Origin: Caprella mutica
Taxonomy: Eukaryota; Arthropoda; Malacostraca; Amphipoda; Caprellidae
Direction of reading: 5' to 3'
Length of the DNA: 64,000 nucleotides
NCBI GenBank assembly: GCA_947561585.1
Contig: CANNZV010000517.1
Span: 1 to 64,000, forward strand
Within the stretch, counting starts at the first letter, position 1. Every line of letters begins with the position of its first letter. The notes under the pieces were generated by a model. The model had not been told where the DNA came from. It saw only the letters and a list, made by a program, of their open reading frames with translations, and searched no databases. A program made the translations under genes and the position numbers. Positions 14,313 to 27,749 of this stretch are shown in pieces.

Positions 14313-14412
14313 CAGTGGAAGTCCTCGATAATGAAATCCTCTATAGTGAATGTAGTGTCCTGAGTAAGGAAGTAGCCTCTATAGTGAACAAATTTTGTTT
14401 GGTTTACAATTA
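14313..14412. mobile_element. Family C element, left half
   Basis: Begins CAGTGGAAGTCCTCGATAATG and runs through AGTAAGGAAGTAGCCTCTAT. The right arm is missing. Confidence 0.6.
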
Positions 14413-14691
14413 AATTAAAAAAATGGAATTTGAAAACTGCAATAAAATAAAAGTTAAAATTCCAATTCATCTCCTTCTCGCCAGTAGCATTTTCTCGACT
14501 GGGTTGACGGTAATCTAATTTAAATCGCGTGATGCGCCATGTTTATTTTTTCCCAGTGAAAAGCAATAAATTATATCGTAATGGAATCGACTGCTCTTTG
14601 TGTGCTTTGTACATTGGATACGGTGATCAGTATTGCACGGTAACATGGCATACACACCATTTCAATAGAACTTATCAGAGGGAAAAATGTG

Positions 14692-14765
14692 GGGGTAGGT
14701 TATGAATTATCGGTCAGTTCAACATGTTCGGTCATATGAGAAAAAACGATATAGTAATATTTTTA
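14692..14765. mobile_element. Family B element, left half
   Basis: GGGTAGGTTATGAATTATCGG followed by the family core. No right arm. A family A element follows 35 bp later. Confidence 0.5.
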
Positions 14766-14798
14766 AAATAAAATCTTTATTCAAATTGGTAATGATTT

Positions 14799-14938
14799 GG
14801 GTTGTGACAATAGGCTTTTAAAATGATAGATCCCGAAAATATTATAGACGGAGAGAATTAAATAGTATTCGATACCATTTCATTTCGTCTGTGCTATTCT
14901 TAAGATCTATGATTTTAAAAGCATATTGTCGCATCCCC
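14799..14938. mobile_element. Family A element with internal deletion
   Basis: GGTTGTGACAATAGGCTTTT ... GCATATTGTCGCATCCCC. The internal GGTTCTACACCAGCGG segment is missing compared with other copies. Confidence 0.7.
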
Positions 14939-15933
14939 AGTCATAATTTATATATATATATTTTTCAATGATTGTTATCTGACAGACAAATAACTGCAGT
15001 GAACTTCATGAGAAGGCTCTTTATGCTATTTGTACAGCTCCTTTTTGAGATTATAATGCATCATAAGTTATGGTAATTAGATAGCTATTCTTGCTCAACA
15101 CACTAACTAAATAGGGCACATAGCTATCTATGAACTGCATACTGTTTCGCATTTTACGCATGCATGTGATGCAATCACATACTTATCGGTGAGGTGACCC
15201 TTAGATATGCAGGCGAGGTACCCCAGACGAAAATTACCCTCGATTCTATGGGATAAAATTCTATGAGACAATTTTTTTGGGGAAAATTCTGTTGGAAAAA
15301 AAAATTGTGGGAGGAAATTCTATGTGGAAAAAATATCACAAATTGTGTTTTTTAACCACGAAAGATCTTTTTCAGTATTCTGTCTTTATATGGATTATAA
15401 TTTAAAAAATGTTGCTATTGAAAATAAAAGTTATTAAAGATATTTTTTATCTATTATAATTTTAGACTAATTTTCTAATATATAGAAAAATAGTTGAAAA
15501 TTAATAAAATAGTTGCCGTTTATTTATTAAACAAAATATTATATCGAGAACAGTTACGGAACTCCGTGACCATTTTTCTGTGTGGGTACACATGCGCATA
15601 CTGTTGAGATGTTGTTTGTGACTGTAGTGATCTGAACTATATAATGAGGGTTGAGAAACGATACCCCTCTGACATTTAAATGATGTTCAGATGTAACTAG
15701 AGCGCGAGATTATCTTGCAGTAGTGTGTGGATGGATGGAAATGAAACTAATGTAACCCAGACTGAAATGTACAATCGGCAGATCGTTAATTATTGTCCAT
15801 ATTGATGGTATTTTATCGTAAAAAATCTTAATTTCAGATTATTATATTGAAATCGTACATAGATGATATTTTTATTTTCTATTGTAATCACCAATATAAA
15901 GATAACTATGTCAGAGTACAGTTCTCAGATTGC

Positions 15934-17918
15934 GGTTTTAACTAGTAAAATATCACCAGTTTAACTAGTTAAAAAACACTAGTTTAACTAGTTAAAAAAC
16001 ACCAGTTTAACTAGTAAAATATCACCAGTTTAACTAGTTGAAAACCACCAGTTTAACTAGTTGAAAACCACCAGTTTAACTAGTTGAAAACCACCAGTTT
16101 AACTAGTTGAAAACCACCAGTTTAACTAGTTGAAAACCACCAGTTTAACTAATTGAAAACCACCAGTTTAACTAGTTGAAAACCACCAGTTTAACTAGTT
16201 GAAAACCACCAGTTTAACTAGTTGAAAACCACCAGTTTAACTAATTGAAAACCACCAGTTTAACTAGTTGAAAACCACCAGTTTAACTAGTTAACAACCA
16301 CCAGTTTAACTAGTTAAAAAACACCAGTTTAACTAGTTAACAACCATCAGTTTAACTAGTTAACAACCACCAGTTTAACTAGTTAACAACCACCAGTTTA
16401 ACTAGTTAACAACCACCAGTTTAACTAGTTAACAACCACCAGTTTAACTAGTTAACAACCACCAGTTTAACTAGTTAACAACCATCAGTTTAACTAGTTA
16501 ACAACCACCAGTTTAACTAGTTAACAACCACCAGTTTAACTAGTTAACAAACACCAGTTTAACTAGTTAACAAACACCAGTTTAACTAGTTAACAACCAC
16601 CAGTTTAACTAGTTAACAACCACCAGTTTAACTAGTTAACAACCACCAGTTTAACTAGTTAACAACCACCAGTTTAACTAGTTAAAAAACACCAGTTTAA
16701 CTAGTTAACAACCACCAGTTTAACTAGTTAACAACCACCAGTTTAACTAGTTAACAACCACCAGTTTAACTAGTTAACAACCACCAGTTTAACTAGTTAA
16801 CAACCACCAGTTTAACTAGTTAACAACCACCAGTTTAACTAGTTGAAAAACACCAGTTTAACTAAATTAAATATCACCAGTTTAACTAGTTAACAACCAC
16901 CAGTTTAACTAGTTAACAACCACCAGTTTAACTAGTTAACAACCACCAGTTTAACTAGTTAACAACCACCAGTTTAACTAGTTAACAACCACCAGTTTAA
17001 CTAGTTGAAAAACACCAGTTTAACTAAATTAAATATCACCAGTTTAACTAGTTAACAACCACCAGTTTAACTAGTTAACAACCACCAGTTTAACTAGTTA
17101 ACAACCACCAGTTTAACTAGTTAACAACCACCAGTTTAACTAGTTAACAACCACCAGTTTAACTAGTTAACAACCACCAGTTTAACTAGTTAACAACCAC
17201 CAGTTTAACTAGTTAACAACCACCAGTTTAACTAGTTAACAACCACCAGTTTAACTAGTTGAAAAACACCAGTTTAACTAGTTGAAAAACACCAGTTTAA
17301 CTAGTTGAAAAACACCAGTTTAACTAGTTAACAACCACCAGTTTAACTAGTTAACAACCACCAGTTTAACTAGTTAACAACCACCAGTTTAACTAGTTAA
17401 CAACCACCAGTTTAACTAGTTAACAACCACCAGTTTAACTAGTTAACAACCACCAGTTTAACTAGTTAACAACCACCAGTTTAACTAGTTAACAACCACC
17501 AGTTTAACTAGTTAACAACCACCAGTTTAACTAGTTAACAACCACCAGTTTAACTAGTTGAAAAACACCAGTTTAACTAAATTAAATATCACCAGTTTAA
17601 CTAGTTAACAACCACCAGTTTAACTAGTTAACAACCACCAGTTTAACTAGTTAACAACCACCAGTTTAACTAGTTAACAACCACCAGTTTAACTAGTTAA
17701 CAACCACCAGTTTAACTAGTTAACAACCACCAGTTTAACTAGTTAACAACCACCAGTTTAACTAGTTAACAACCACCAGTTTAACTAGTTAACAACCACC
17801 AGTTTAACTAGTTAACAACCACCAGTTTAACTAGTTGAAAAACACCAGTTTAACTAAATTAAATATCACCAGTTTAACTAGTTGAAAACCACCAGTTTAA
17901 CTAGTTTAAAACCACCAC
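15934..17918. repeat. 23-bp satellite-like array (about 86 copies) with internal palindrome
   Basis: Unit CACCAGTTTAACTAGTTAAC + AAC. Most units contain the perfect palindrome TTAACTAGTTAA. GTTGAAAACC-type units dominate the left and GTTAACAACC-type the rest. A two-unit variant with ACTAAATTAAATATC recurs at about 16861, 17023, 17576 and 17853. Confidence 0.97.
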
Positions 17919-20170
17919 CATTCTATTTGTTTCCATATCTGATATCACTTATAGTTTTCTCTCTTTCTTCTCCTTTCATATCTTATCGAAAGTGAGATAC
18001 GATTTTCTCTTTGCCTCATCGCGATTCTTTATTCATCGGTAGCGATAGCATGAATCGTAGCATCAAATCACGATATGAATATCAATGGTATGACATGAAT
18101 AATATGATCCTTTCTTCGCGTAACATATCCTAGGAAATAACTGGTATTGAATATTATTTTCCCAGGATAAATATTTTTTTCATCCTTAGAATTTTTTCAT
18201 GTCAGAGTTTGAAAACATGCTTAAAAATTATTATTAATAAATTGTAACTTATTTTAGTTATTATTTAGTGTTATGTACCGGCATGTAGTTAAATACCTAA
18301 TTATTCTATTGAATATGTATTTTATTTATTGTTGATGGATTGACGTAATCAGTTATTTAAAGTCTTAAAGTATGTTCGAATGAACGCTTAAATAATTATA
18401 TAATTCATTCGATTCAATAATTGAAATTCCTTCGATTAAATAAATAAAATTCATTCGATTAAATAATATAAATTCATTAGATTCAACAATTAAAATTAAT
18501 TCGTTTATTATGACTCGAAAATCATACATGATTCGTTGTGATTTTTTATTTCAAGGAATGCACGAAAATAGAACACATTTATCTTTTTCTATATTGTCTT
18601 TGATTCTCTATTGGATGTTCACACACATAAATATATATAGCATATATATCCACTGGCAGCTATATATTTTTCATCTATCCGATGGTTTTTCACGCATGAC
18701 TACATGTTCGTTTCCATTTACTTTGTTGTGAAGCAATAAAGGAATATTAGATTTTTAGGAGGTCTTTTTTTCGTTTGGGTTCGTATTTTCAGTTCGTTTA
18801 ATGAAATAGATTTAATATTTCTTAGTGTAGCGATAATTAGTTTGCATAATATGTATAACTTTTGAAAATATGTACATTTAATCTGTGTAGCATTTCCGAT
18901 TTTGTTATTCGTTTTTTGGTATTCATTCGGTTATATGCTAGAACCGTGGTATTTCAATTGAACTTGATTTTTAAATATTGTCTAATACTCTAGTGTGCAT
19001 TTTTTATAAACTCTGTCATAACAGAAACCTGTTCTGCTACCCTTTTAAGTTTCAAAATATAATTTCTAAAATGATAAATTAATAAAAATTACGTTGTCAT
19101 ATTATCACATAATTTCCATCACCATAAATAATGTCTAATCCTTACTTTATTCACTGTATTCATATCTCTAGCCCTTCAAAGAGACCATATCATTCTTTTA
19201 TTTAGTCCATATATTCATATTCTAGCAATAAGAAGCGTGGAAATTATGTTATCCACCCAAAGTTTTTCCCCAAATGATATTTAACTTAAAATAAATAGAA
19301 TTTGTTTTTCCCTAATCGTTATTAAAAAGATTATTAATTTTACTCTACGGTATGCCTTGTACGTTGAAGGGGTAGCTTTCTGGTTTGGGTATACCCTTAT
19401 GGTATTAGTATACCCTGTGCAACCTCCTACCCAAAGTATATCGCCCTGTATTGCTTTTTCCTTTTTCCACTGCCGCATATTTTACCAAAACTCATTTGCA
19501 TGTCTGCGGGAAAAAAGACTGCGGCCAAAAAAGTAACTGCGTGAAAATTTGCCTACTGTGTATTTTTGGTGAGCTTCTTGCAGTCTTTCATTTACTTGAA
19601 ATCTTCAGACTGTATACTCGTGTTCTATTGAAGCTAGTAATTTTGCTAAAACTTTTGATATCATTTCAATTGGGAGCTCATAAAATAGTCATAAAATGTT
19701 GTTTGAAATATTCAAACTTTGTTTTTGGCCGTCAAACAAACATTCATATTTTAGAATTTTCAATATTTACATAACAGCTTTTAACGTTTTCGTGTTTAGA
19801 TATGAAATACAATAACGTATAATGTAAGATACGTAAATCTCAATATGTTGCCTTTTTCTGTCTAAATTTTGGTCTATAAATTTGTCGCGTACTATACGTT
19901 AAAAAACGGTATTTTTTTCTTCCATCGTACGTAACGTTTCCTCAATTACTCCTACAAATTGTAGGCTATGTTTGGTTAAAAAATAAAAGTTGTAATGATT
20001 TTCTCACCATGTAATTGAACATTTTTTCCTATTGATATAATATATAATAATAAAATATCTTGTTGTAAATGATATGGTCCGATACGGAAAATCACTTTGA
20101 AGAATGGCTTATATATATTGAGTATATTTATTGATTCGTTTTGAAGTAATTATGTTCATATGAGGAATTG
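17919..20170. other. Non-coding AT-rich stretch
   Basis: No gene and no strong repeat seen; a few short degenerate ATTCGATTAAATAAT repeats lie at 18400-18500. Short open frames here have no recognisable protein similarity. Confidence 0.5.
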
Positions 20171-20175
20171 AACTT

Positions 20176-20308
20176 AGGGGTAAGTTCCTAGTTATTGAAC
20201 AGTTCAACATTTTCGATCATGTGAGAGTTAGAGTATATAATTTATTTTTCCTATTTTTTCGTACATGATCGCAAACATGGAATTGTCCGATAAGTCGGAA
20301 CTTACCCT
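20176..20308. mobile_element. Family B palindromic element
   Basis: GGGTAAGTTCCTAGTTATTG on the left, and GTCCGATAAGTCGGAACTTA + CCC on the right. The centre is TTTATTTTTCC. Confidence 0.7.
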
Positions 20309-20538
20309 AGTACCTTAATTACTAGTTTTTCTACCTGGACCCTATCCCCCCTTTTTGAAAATAATTCATTCAATGTGATTAATTATAATTTTTTACTACG
20401 CTACTGAATACCGTTTGTAGATTGTGGACCTATCTTTAATTTTTTCCAGTTTTCCTTGTTGGTCTCATCCGATAATTCGGTATTTACTGACCTACCTAAA
20501 TTTCTATTTTATAATATTATCAATACTGCTTCTATATA

Positions 20539-20752
20539 CAGTGGAATAACTCTATAGGGAATATAGAGTCTTGAGTAAGGGAACTACCCCATATAGTTAA
20601 CAAATTCTCTTTAGTCTGCCATGGAATGATCATTAGTTTTAGAAAACTATTGGCCATTTCATGGCAAACTAAAGAAAAAATTTTCACTATAGAGGCTACT
20701 TCCTTACTCTGGACACTACTTTCACTATACAGGAGTTCTACTATATTACTAC
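20539..20752. mobile_element. Family C palindromic element
   Basis: CAGTGGAATAACTCTATAGG ... AGGAGTTCTACTATA. The middle holds the inverted TTTAGTCTGCCATG / CATGGCAAACTAAAG pair typical of family C. Confidence 0.7.
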
Positions 20753-21328
20753 TTAATCTTCGATTTATATAACATTCTTATTTATACTTTTCATGAAAAG
20801 AATCAAAATGACCAGAAATGATATTTTCTATATATATCTTTTTGTCGGCCGTTACTACACGATGGATTTTTTTTTCTACATCCGTTCATGCGTGGCGGTG
20901 TGATCATTAAAGCCATTGTGTCTCCCTTTCTTCGGAGAAGATCCTTAGAAATGGAGGGACGGAGCATCTCCTCGCAGAAAGAATCCGGACGCTGACATGA
21001 ATCTGTCGGGCTTTTTTTCGCTGCAAATCTGACGCGACAATGCGGCCGGCCGGCCAAATTAAAAATATTATTTTTCTGCAGTGAAAATAACGGCACGTGA
21101 TGTGTTCAAGGATGTAGTTTGGGGTTAAGATTGTAGCACCACGTTGAAAATTGTTAAAAGAATATACCTAATCTGGTAGTATTTAGTTTAAATGATTTTC
21201 TGTTTGTATTTGGTATTAACTTTTTTGCATACGCTTTCTTTGTTAGATTAATTTTTCAGTCCTTTCTATCCCAGAGTCTTAAGTTATAAATTCCAGGCCG
21301 TCTGCTACTCTGTATAATGTATATATAT
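20753..21328. other. Non-coding stretch
   Basis: No gene supported. A short GC-rich patch with GCGGCCGGCCGGCC lies at about 21039-21052. The open minus-strand frame over it shows no recognisable domain. Confidence 0.5.
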
Positions 21329-21516
21329 ACACTGTAGATTCTAGTCGGTCTTCTACACTGTAGATTCTAGTCGGTCTTCTACACTGTAGATTCTAGTCGG
21401 TCTTATACACTGTAGATTCTAGTCAGTCTTATACACTGTAGATTCTAGTCGGTCTTCTACACTGTAGATTCTAGTCAGTCTTCTACACTGTAGATTCTAG
21501 TCAGTCTTCTACACTG
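21329..21516. repeat. 26-bp tandem array
   Basis: About seven units of CACTGTAGATTCTAGTCGGT + CTTCTA. Confidence 0.93.
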
Positions 21517-21835
21517 TATAATGTATATTCCACACAACACACTGTGTATTAGCACACTGTATATTAGTACACAGTGTATTGTGGTTAAGCACAAGCCTAT
21601 CACCTGGACAGATCTCCTCATTACCTCACCTGTTCTCTTTGGCAGTTCGTAGGCCTAGTCAGTGCTTATCTATTTACTCTGCCACTTTGGCAAATGAAGA
21701 GTCATTATGTAGATAATGGAGTGGCTAGTATGCATACAAAGATAGCGAGTTATCTACGTCCGTGATTATACACACTTGACATGAGGGAGGGTTATAATTA
21801 AATCCAGGGTTGTGACCTGTTATGCTCTAATATAC

Positions 21836-22388
21836 CTAGTTTTGTTTAATAAACCTAGTTTGATTTAATAAACCTAGTTTGGTCTAATAATATACCACTT
21901 TGGTCTAATATACCACTTTGGTCTAATATACCACTTTGGTCTAATATACCACTTTGGTCTAATATACCACTTTGGTCTAATATACCACTTTGGTCTAATA
22001 TACCACTTTGGTCTAATATACCACTTTGGTCTAATATACCACTTTGGTCTAATATACCACTTTGGTCTAATATACCACTTTGGTCTAATATACCACTTTG
22101 GTCTAATATATATACCACTTTGGTCTAATATATATACCACTTTTGGTCTAATATATATACCACTTTTGGTCTAATATATATACCACTTTTGGTCTAATAT
22201 ATATACCACTTTTGGTCTAATATATATACCACTTTGGTCTAATATATATACCACTTTGGTCTAATATATATACCACTTTGGTCTAATATATATACCACTT
22301 TGGTCTAATATACCACTTTGGTCTAATATACCACTTTGGTCTAATATATATACCACTTTGGTCTAATATATATACCACTTTGGTCTAA
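21836..22388. repeat. 18/22-bp tandem array
   Basis: ACTTTGGTCTAATATACC units (18 bp) with a block of 22-bp variants carrying an extra TATA. About 27 copies. The TATATATA spacer length changes in blocks. Confidence 0.95.
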
Positions 22389-22642
22389 GATATTCTTGGT
22401 CTTAATTTAAGACATATAGTCTATTTTAACACGTTGTTTTAGTAAGGCATCAATGAATCAATAATTATTTCAATAAAGTTATCAATATCACCTAAATATA
22501 TTTTATTAAATCTTAATTTTTTTTCAAAAAGAGGATAATCAAAATTAAAGTCTTTCATTTTTTGAAAAGTAAGATAATATAGAGTGTAATTTTCCCTCCA
22601 AAGTCACGTGTCTTTTAACATTCCAGTAATTGTGTACGTATG

Positions 22643-22701
22643 AGTTAAGTACACACGTTAAGTACACACGTCAAGTACACACGTTAAGTACACACGTTAA
22701 G
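22643..22701. repeat. 14-bp short array
   Basis: Four to five copies of TTAAGTACACACG. Confidence 0.9.
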
Positions 22702-22833
22702 CGTGATCAATCATCTCGACTGTCATCGGGTCAGAATCTCTTGACTGTAGGCCTAAGAACCTGACCAGAACTGAGAGCTGAATGTTGGTGTTAATTTAAC
22801 GACTGTAGTTATTTTAAAACTGCTATTGCTTAA

Positions 22834-23770
22834 TTATAGTGAACTCTTCTATAGTGAACTCCTCTATAGTGAACTCCTCTATAGTGAACTCCTCTATAGT
22901 GAACTCTTCTATAGTGAACTCTTCTATAGTGAACTCTTCTATAGTGAGCTCCTCTATAGTGAACTCCTCTATAGTGAACTCCTCTATAGTGAACTCTTCT
23001 ATAGTGAGCTCCTCTATAGTGAACTCCTCTATAGTGAACTCTTCTATAGTGAACTCCTCTATAGTGAACTCCTCTATAGTGAACTCCTCTATAGTGAACT
23101 CTTCTATAGTGAGCTCCTCTATAGTGAGCTCCTCTATAGTGAACTCCTCTATAGTGAACTCCTCTATAGTGAACTCCTCTATAGTGAACTCCTCTATAGT
23201 GAACTCCTCTATAGTGAACTCCTCTATAGTGAACTCCTCTATAGTGAACTCTTCTATAGTGAACTCTTCTATAGTGAACTCTTCTATAGTGAACTCTTCT
23301 ATAGTGAACTCTTCTATAGTGAACTCTTCTATAGTGAACTCTTCTATAGTGAACTCTTCTATAGTGAACTCTTCTATAGTGAACTCTTCTATAGTGAACT
23401 CTTCTATAGTGAACTCCTCTATAGCGAACTCCTCTATAGTGAACTCCTCTATAGTGAACTCCTCTATAGTGAACTCCTCTATAGTGAACTCCTCTATAGT
23501 GAACTCCTCTATAGTGAACTCCTCTATAGTGAACTCCTCTATAGTGAACTCCTCTATAGTGAACTCCTCTATAGTGAACTTCTCTATAGTGAACTTCTCT
23601 ATAGTGAACTTCTCTATAGTGAACTCCTCTATAGTGAATGAATTTTCTTTAGTATGCCCTAAAATAGCCATTAATTTTCTATAACTGATGGCCGTTCATG
23701 ACAGACTAAAGCAAATCTGTTCACTAAACAATTTACATCCTGACTCAATCACTATAGAGGATATCTACTG
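22834..23770. mobile_element. Family C element expanded into a 15-bp array
   Basis: The right end (23640-23770) is a normal family C half: TTTTCTTTAGTATGCCC, GACAGACTAAAGCAAAT and TATAGAGGATATCTACTG. The left end has been replaced by about 53 copies of CTCCTCTATAGTGAA (22834-23639), which is the terminal motif of the family. Confidence 0.85.
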
Positions 23771-24016
23771 TATAAACATTCTTCAAAACACAGAACATTT
23801 TTCATGAGATAATATATGTTCTTCTACATTTTTAATTAGTTATTTGTTGAAGTCTTCCATGAGAACACATTTTCAGACGATGCACGTTCTGCAAGTTAAA
23901 CAGTTTCACCAGCTGCTCCAATATTGGAACATAATCGTGATAGCTTCAAATGCTGTGTAAACCAGTTCTTGAACCTAACCGTTATATTGGCCAAGTTTAT
24001 TCACAGTAATAGAATA

Positions 24017-24183
24017 AGGGTTGTGATAATATGCTTTTAAAATCATAGATCCTGAGAATATTACAGACGGAGAGAATTGAAGAGTATTGAATGGTTCTGC
24101 ATCAGCTGTATACAGTATTCGATACCATTTCATTTTGTCTTTTTTTTAGATCTATGATTTAAGAAGCATATTGTCACAACCTT
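24017..24183. mobile_element. Family A palindromic element
   Basis: AGGGTTGTGATAATATGC ... GCATATTGTCACAACCTT. The middle holds the family mark GTATTCGATACCATTTC. Confidence 0.75.
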
Positions 24184-25620
24184 AGTTATAATGAATGTTA
24201 TCACAATATTGTCACAGTATTCTACTTTTATAGGCATATTATCATATATTCAATACCGGTACATATTTATGCTTTTAACATAGTTTAAATTTTTTTTTCC
24301 AATATAAAATATTGCTCCAACAAGTAGCAACAAAGTTATACCTACATACAGTGACAATAGTATGCCAACATTGTGGCAATACTGCCTCTATATTGTACCA
24401 GCACTGGCCCGATTAAAGCGGCATTATTACCTCGATATAGCGGCATTACTACCTCGATATAGCGGCAATAATACCTCGATATAGCGACAATATCGTCCCA
24501 AAATAACCGCACTATGGGCCTAAGACTGAACACCTGCCTGTTTGGAAAGGGGCTAATGAAGATTAATTTAGACTGTATTATTGGCTCCCACACGATTACA
24601 ACCTCTGTGTTATAAGTCATTAATTTCACGGGGCAGGGTTAGGCCTTTTTTTGGGTGAAATCCTGAATGCTTTGTGGGTTTGGAAGATGAATTAATGATT
24701 TTTATATCTTTGAATGGTACAGTCGGAGATAAGTGTAGTGATTTTTTGACAGTTTGCTAGTTTTACATTTAAAGGAACTTTACTATTTGTGTTTTGAAAT
24801 GTTTGTAGATATTTAAAATTTAAAACGATGGATAAATTTGTCAGATTTGAAAATAATAGAAACTTAGGAAATTATTATTTGAAAAATAATAGGAAATTTG
24901 AAAATTATTGTGAATCTTTGATAGAACATATATGTTTTTTTATTTGCAAATCATTCACACCAGGATGTTATATATTTTTTAATACCTATATTTAATCCCT
25001 ATTTTATTTATAATTTCGTACATTTTTTTTTTCATTCAAAAAATAAAAAAAATATGATTACATTTTTTAAAATAGAATTTGGCAAAAAAATTACATAAAA
25101 ATAATGAAAATAGAATAAGCTTCTGATATTTTAAAACAAATGTAATGATAAATAATAAAAATATAATAAATTATAAAAAAGGTGTTTTATATTGAAATAG
25201 ATGTTTTACGAGTCAATTAGTTATAAAACATTGACTCATCAAACCTGGCTAATTACTTTATCACAACGTTGTACTAACTAGTTAATTAATATGTTAACTA
25301 GTTAGTTTAGATATCCTACTAGTGGTGACTCATCACTATTGATAACATCACCTAGGCCTATGTAACTAGTCCTATGTACCTAGGCCTAAAAGGGTTGGAG
25401 GTATGTAAAAACTTCCATACGGACACCATCCATACGGACACCATCTGTTTCCTATGTATTTTAACCCATCTAATTAAATTGTTTCAGTTTTTTATTATAT
25501 TTGTATTTAAATGAAAATATTAAATCGGCCTATAATTTTTATCAATTGAATTTTATTTAAATTTTACTTCTTGAAAATTTAGTTAACTTTACAATTTAGG
25601 CAATGATAATTTGTGATATT

Positions 25621-25782
25621 AGGGTAAGCTACAAGTTATAGGATGGTTTCACATTTCCGAACAATTATAAAAAATAGATACTAATTAAAATAAAGTTAAA
25701 TTATATAATTTATCATTTCCATCTTATACTTATTTTACGTGATCGAAAATGCGGAACCGTTCGATAACTTGGAACTTACCCT
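25621..25782. mobile_element. Family B palindromic element
   Basis: AGGGTAAGCTACAAGTTATAG on the left, and TCGATAACTTGGAACTTACC + CT on the right. Confidence 0.7.
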
Positions 25783-26570
25783 ATTTGATGTCGCCTTATA
25801 ATTTAGATATTTTACTTGTTTCAATTATATTAATAATACATTTTAATTGAAATCTATCATTGAAATTAAAGGAAATCCAATTATTTTAGACCCAATAAAT
25901 AAATTTTATTCACAAATAAGTCTACGGGAACCGATTGCCAGTTTTTACCATCAATTGCTGTATATAATTATATATTTCATAACTATATACACTATTAATT
26001 ATATAACTATATACATTACCATTATTTTCAGGTTTGAAACTTCTGAAATAATTAGTCGTATCAAGTTAATATATTGTTTAAATTCTTTAAGTTTCATATC
26101 ATTATATTTCAATACAATATTTGTAAATTATATGATATATATACATATAATTTCACCAACCAGATGCTAATTAATACAAGAATTAATACAAAAACTGTAC
26201 AAGAATTGCTCAAAAAAGTAACTATGAATTTTCTCTGTAGATTTTCATTCTCTCTCCAACTTGGTATTTCCTCTTTATCAGATTACCATTAGTTTCCAAT
26301 TCCATCATTAAAATGCATCTTTCCCCATTTTCAATATCCATTACAATCGCTATTTGATATAAATGGAATTAACCTCGAGATGGTGATGGATCATGTTCAA
26401 CCTGTTCAGGATGCTATATTGTACCAACAAATTGCCCCTTCGCATCTCTGTATGTTCTAAATACCTCTGATGTTGCCGTGTAGTTAATAAAAAGCCTAAC
26501 TATGCGCTATTAACAGGAACGGAAATGAAGCATTAGATATAGGGGCTTGCCGGTCACGACTAGGTGCTTC

Positions 26571-26805
26571 TGACCAGCTAACAGGGTCACTTTGACCCGA
26601 ATGGGACTTTTGACCAACTGACAGGGTCAGTTTGACCTGAATGGGACCTTTGACCAACTGACAGGGTCAGTTTGACCTGAATGGGACTTTTGACCAGTTT
26701 GATCCGAATGGGACTATTGACCATCTGACAGGGTCAGTTTGACCCGTATGGGACTTTTGACCAGCTAACATGATCAGTTTGACCAGAATCAGCTCTGACC
26801 AGTTT
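26571..26805. repeat. About 41-bp array carrying GGGTCAnnnTGACCY palindromes
   Basis: About five imperfect units. GGGTCAnnnTGACC(C/T) palindromes lie at 26584-26598, 26624-26638, 26664-26678 and 26731-26745, and a degenerate one at 26771-26785. Confidence 0.85.
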
Positions 26806-26894
26806 AAAAGATTGGTATTAGAGCTTTAAGATATTAACTATCGTTCATTTTTGGTATTTGATACTACGATATTATCGTCCCGTGATTATTTAAT

Positions 26895-27117
26895 TCCAAA
26901 TACCACGATATTATCGTTCCATGGTATTTTTATACCAAATATCTCGATATTATCGTTCCATGATATTTTTATACCAAATATCTCGATATTATCGTTCCAT
27001 GATATTTTTATACCAAATATCTAGATATTATCGTTCCATGATATTTTTATACCAAATATCTCGATATTATCGTTCCATGGTATTTTTATACCAAATATCT
27101 CGATATTATCGTTCAAA
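26895..27117. repeat. 39-bp tandem array
   Basis: About six units of ATACCAAATATCTCGATATT + ATCGTTCCATGATATTTTT. The 39-bp period keeps a false frame open. Confidence 0.93.
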
Positions 27118-27749
27118 AGATTTAAAATTTAATAAAAAAAAACAAACATCGTTTTCTAGTTTTAAAATACAAGAAGTCACTATATTTTACATCACTATAA
27201 TTAGTTCAATTAGAACTATAGAATTAACATTGGAAGGGTTAGAAAGATTTAAAATATAACCTTGACTCTATGTTAAAAATAGTTCTCAATTTGTTTTGCC
27301 TATTTCTAATTACTGTAAAAAGTTTTATGCTGTTAAAATGATAATAAATAATAATAATTAACGTCATGGAAATGTATTTTTTCTTTATTTTACAATCTTT
27401 TTAATTTTCTTATTTTAACACTGTTCTGAATAGAAAAGTTTTTATCCATTCGATGCAATTTAGCTCGACAAACCGATTGATTGTAACTTGATATGTTTGT
27501 CGAGATTCATTTCATTATAGCGGTACGTTTGCATGTCGACACATATTTCTACAGTCAATATTTGTATGTCGTCAGTTTTTTTTATGCCATGTCACGCTGG
27601 ACTATCAGTTACTTTACTACTGGTATTGGAAAACGTTGTACATGTCTAAGTATTATTAAACACACGAATAACTTTTTTGTTGACGTCTATCGTAAGTTTA
27701 TAAAGTTAGTTCCTTGGATATAATTAGTGGTGGGCTGTTTGGACCTCGC

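Larger units (their letters stand above)
23771..26570. other. Non-coding AT-rich stretch
   Basis: No gene seen. It contains a family A copy (24017-24183), diffuse ACAATATTG-type and CCTCGATATAGCG repeats (24180-24500) and a family B copy (25621-25782). Confidence 0.55.

Noticed and set aside
20803..21096. 97-residue minus-strand frame over a GC-richer patch
   Set aside because: No conserved motif. The higher GC content alone explains the open frame.
22823..23684. Three overlapping open frames of 271-282 residues on both strands
   Set aside because: They are the 15-bp array read in several frames. The period is a multiple of 3 and has no stops, so openness is automatic.
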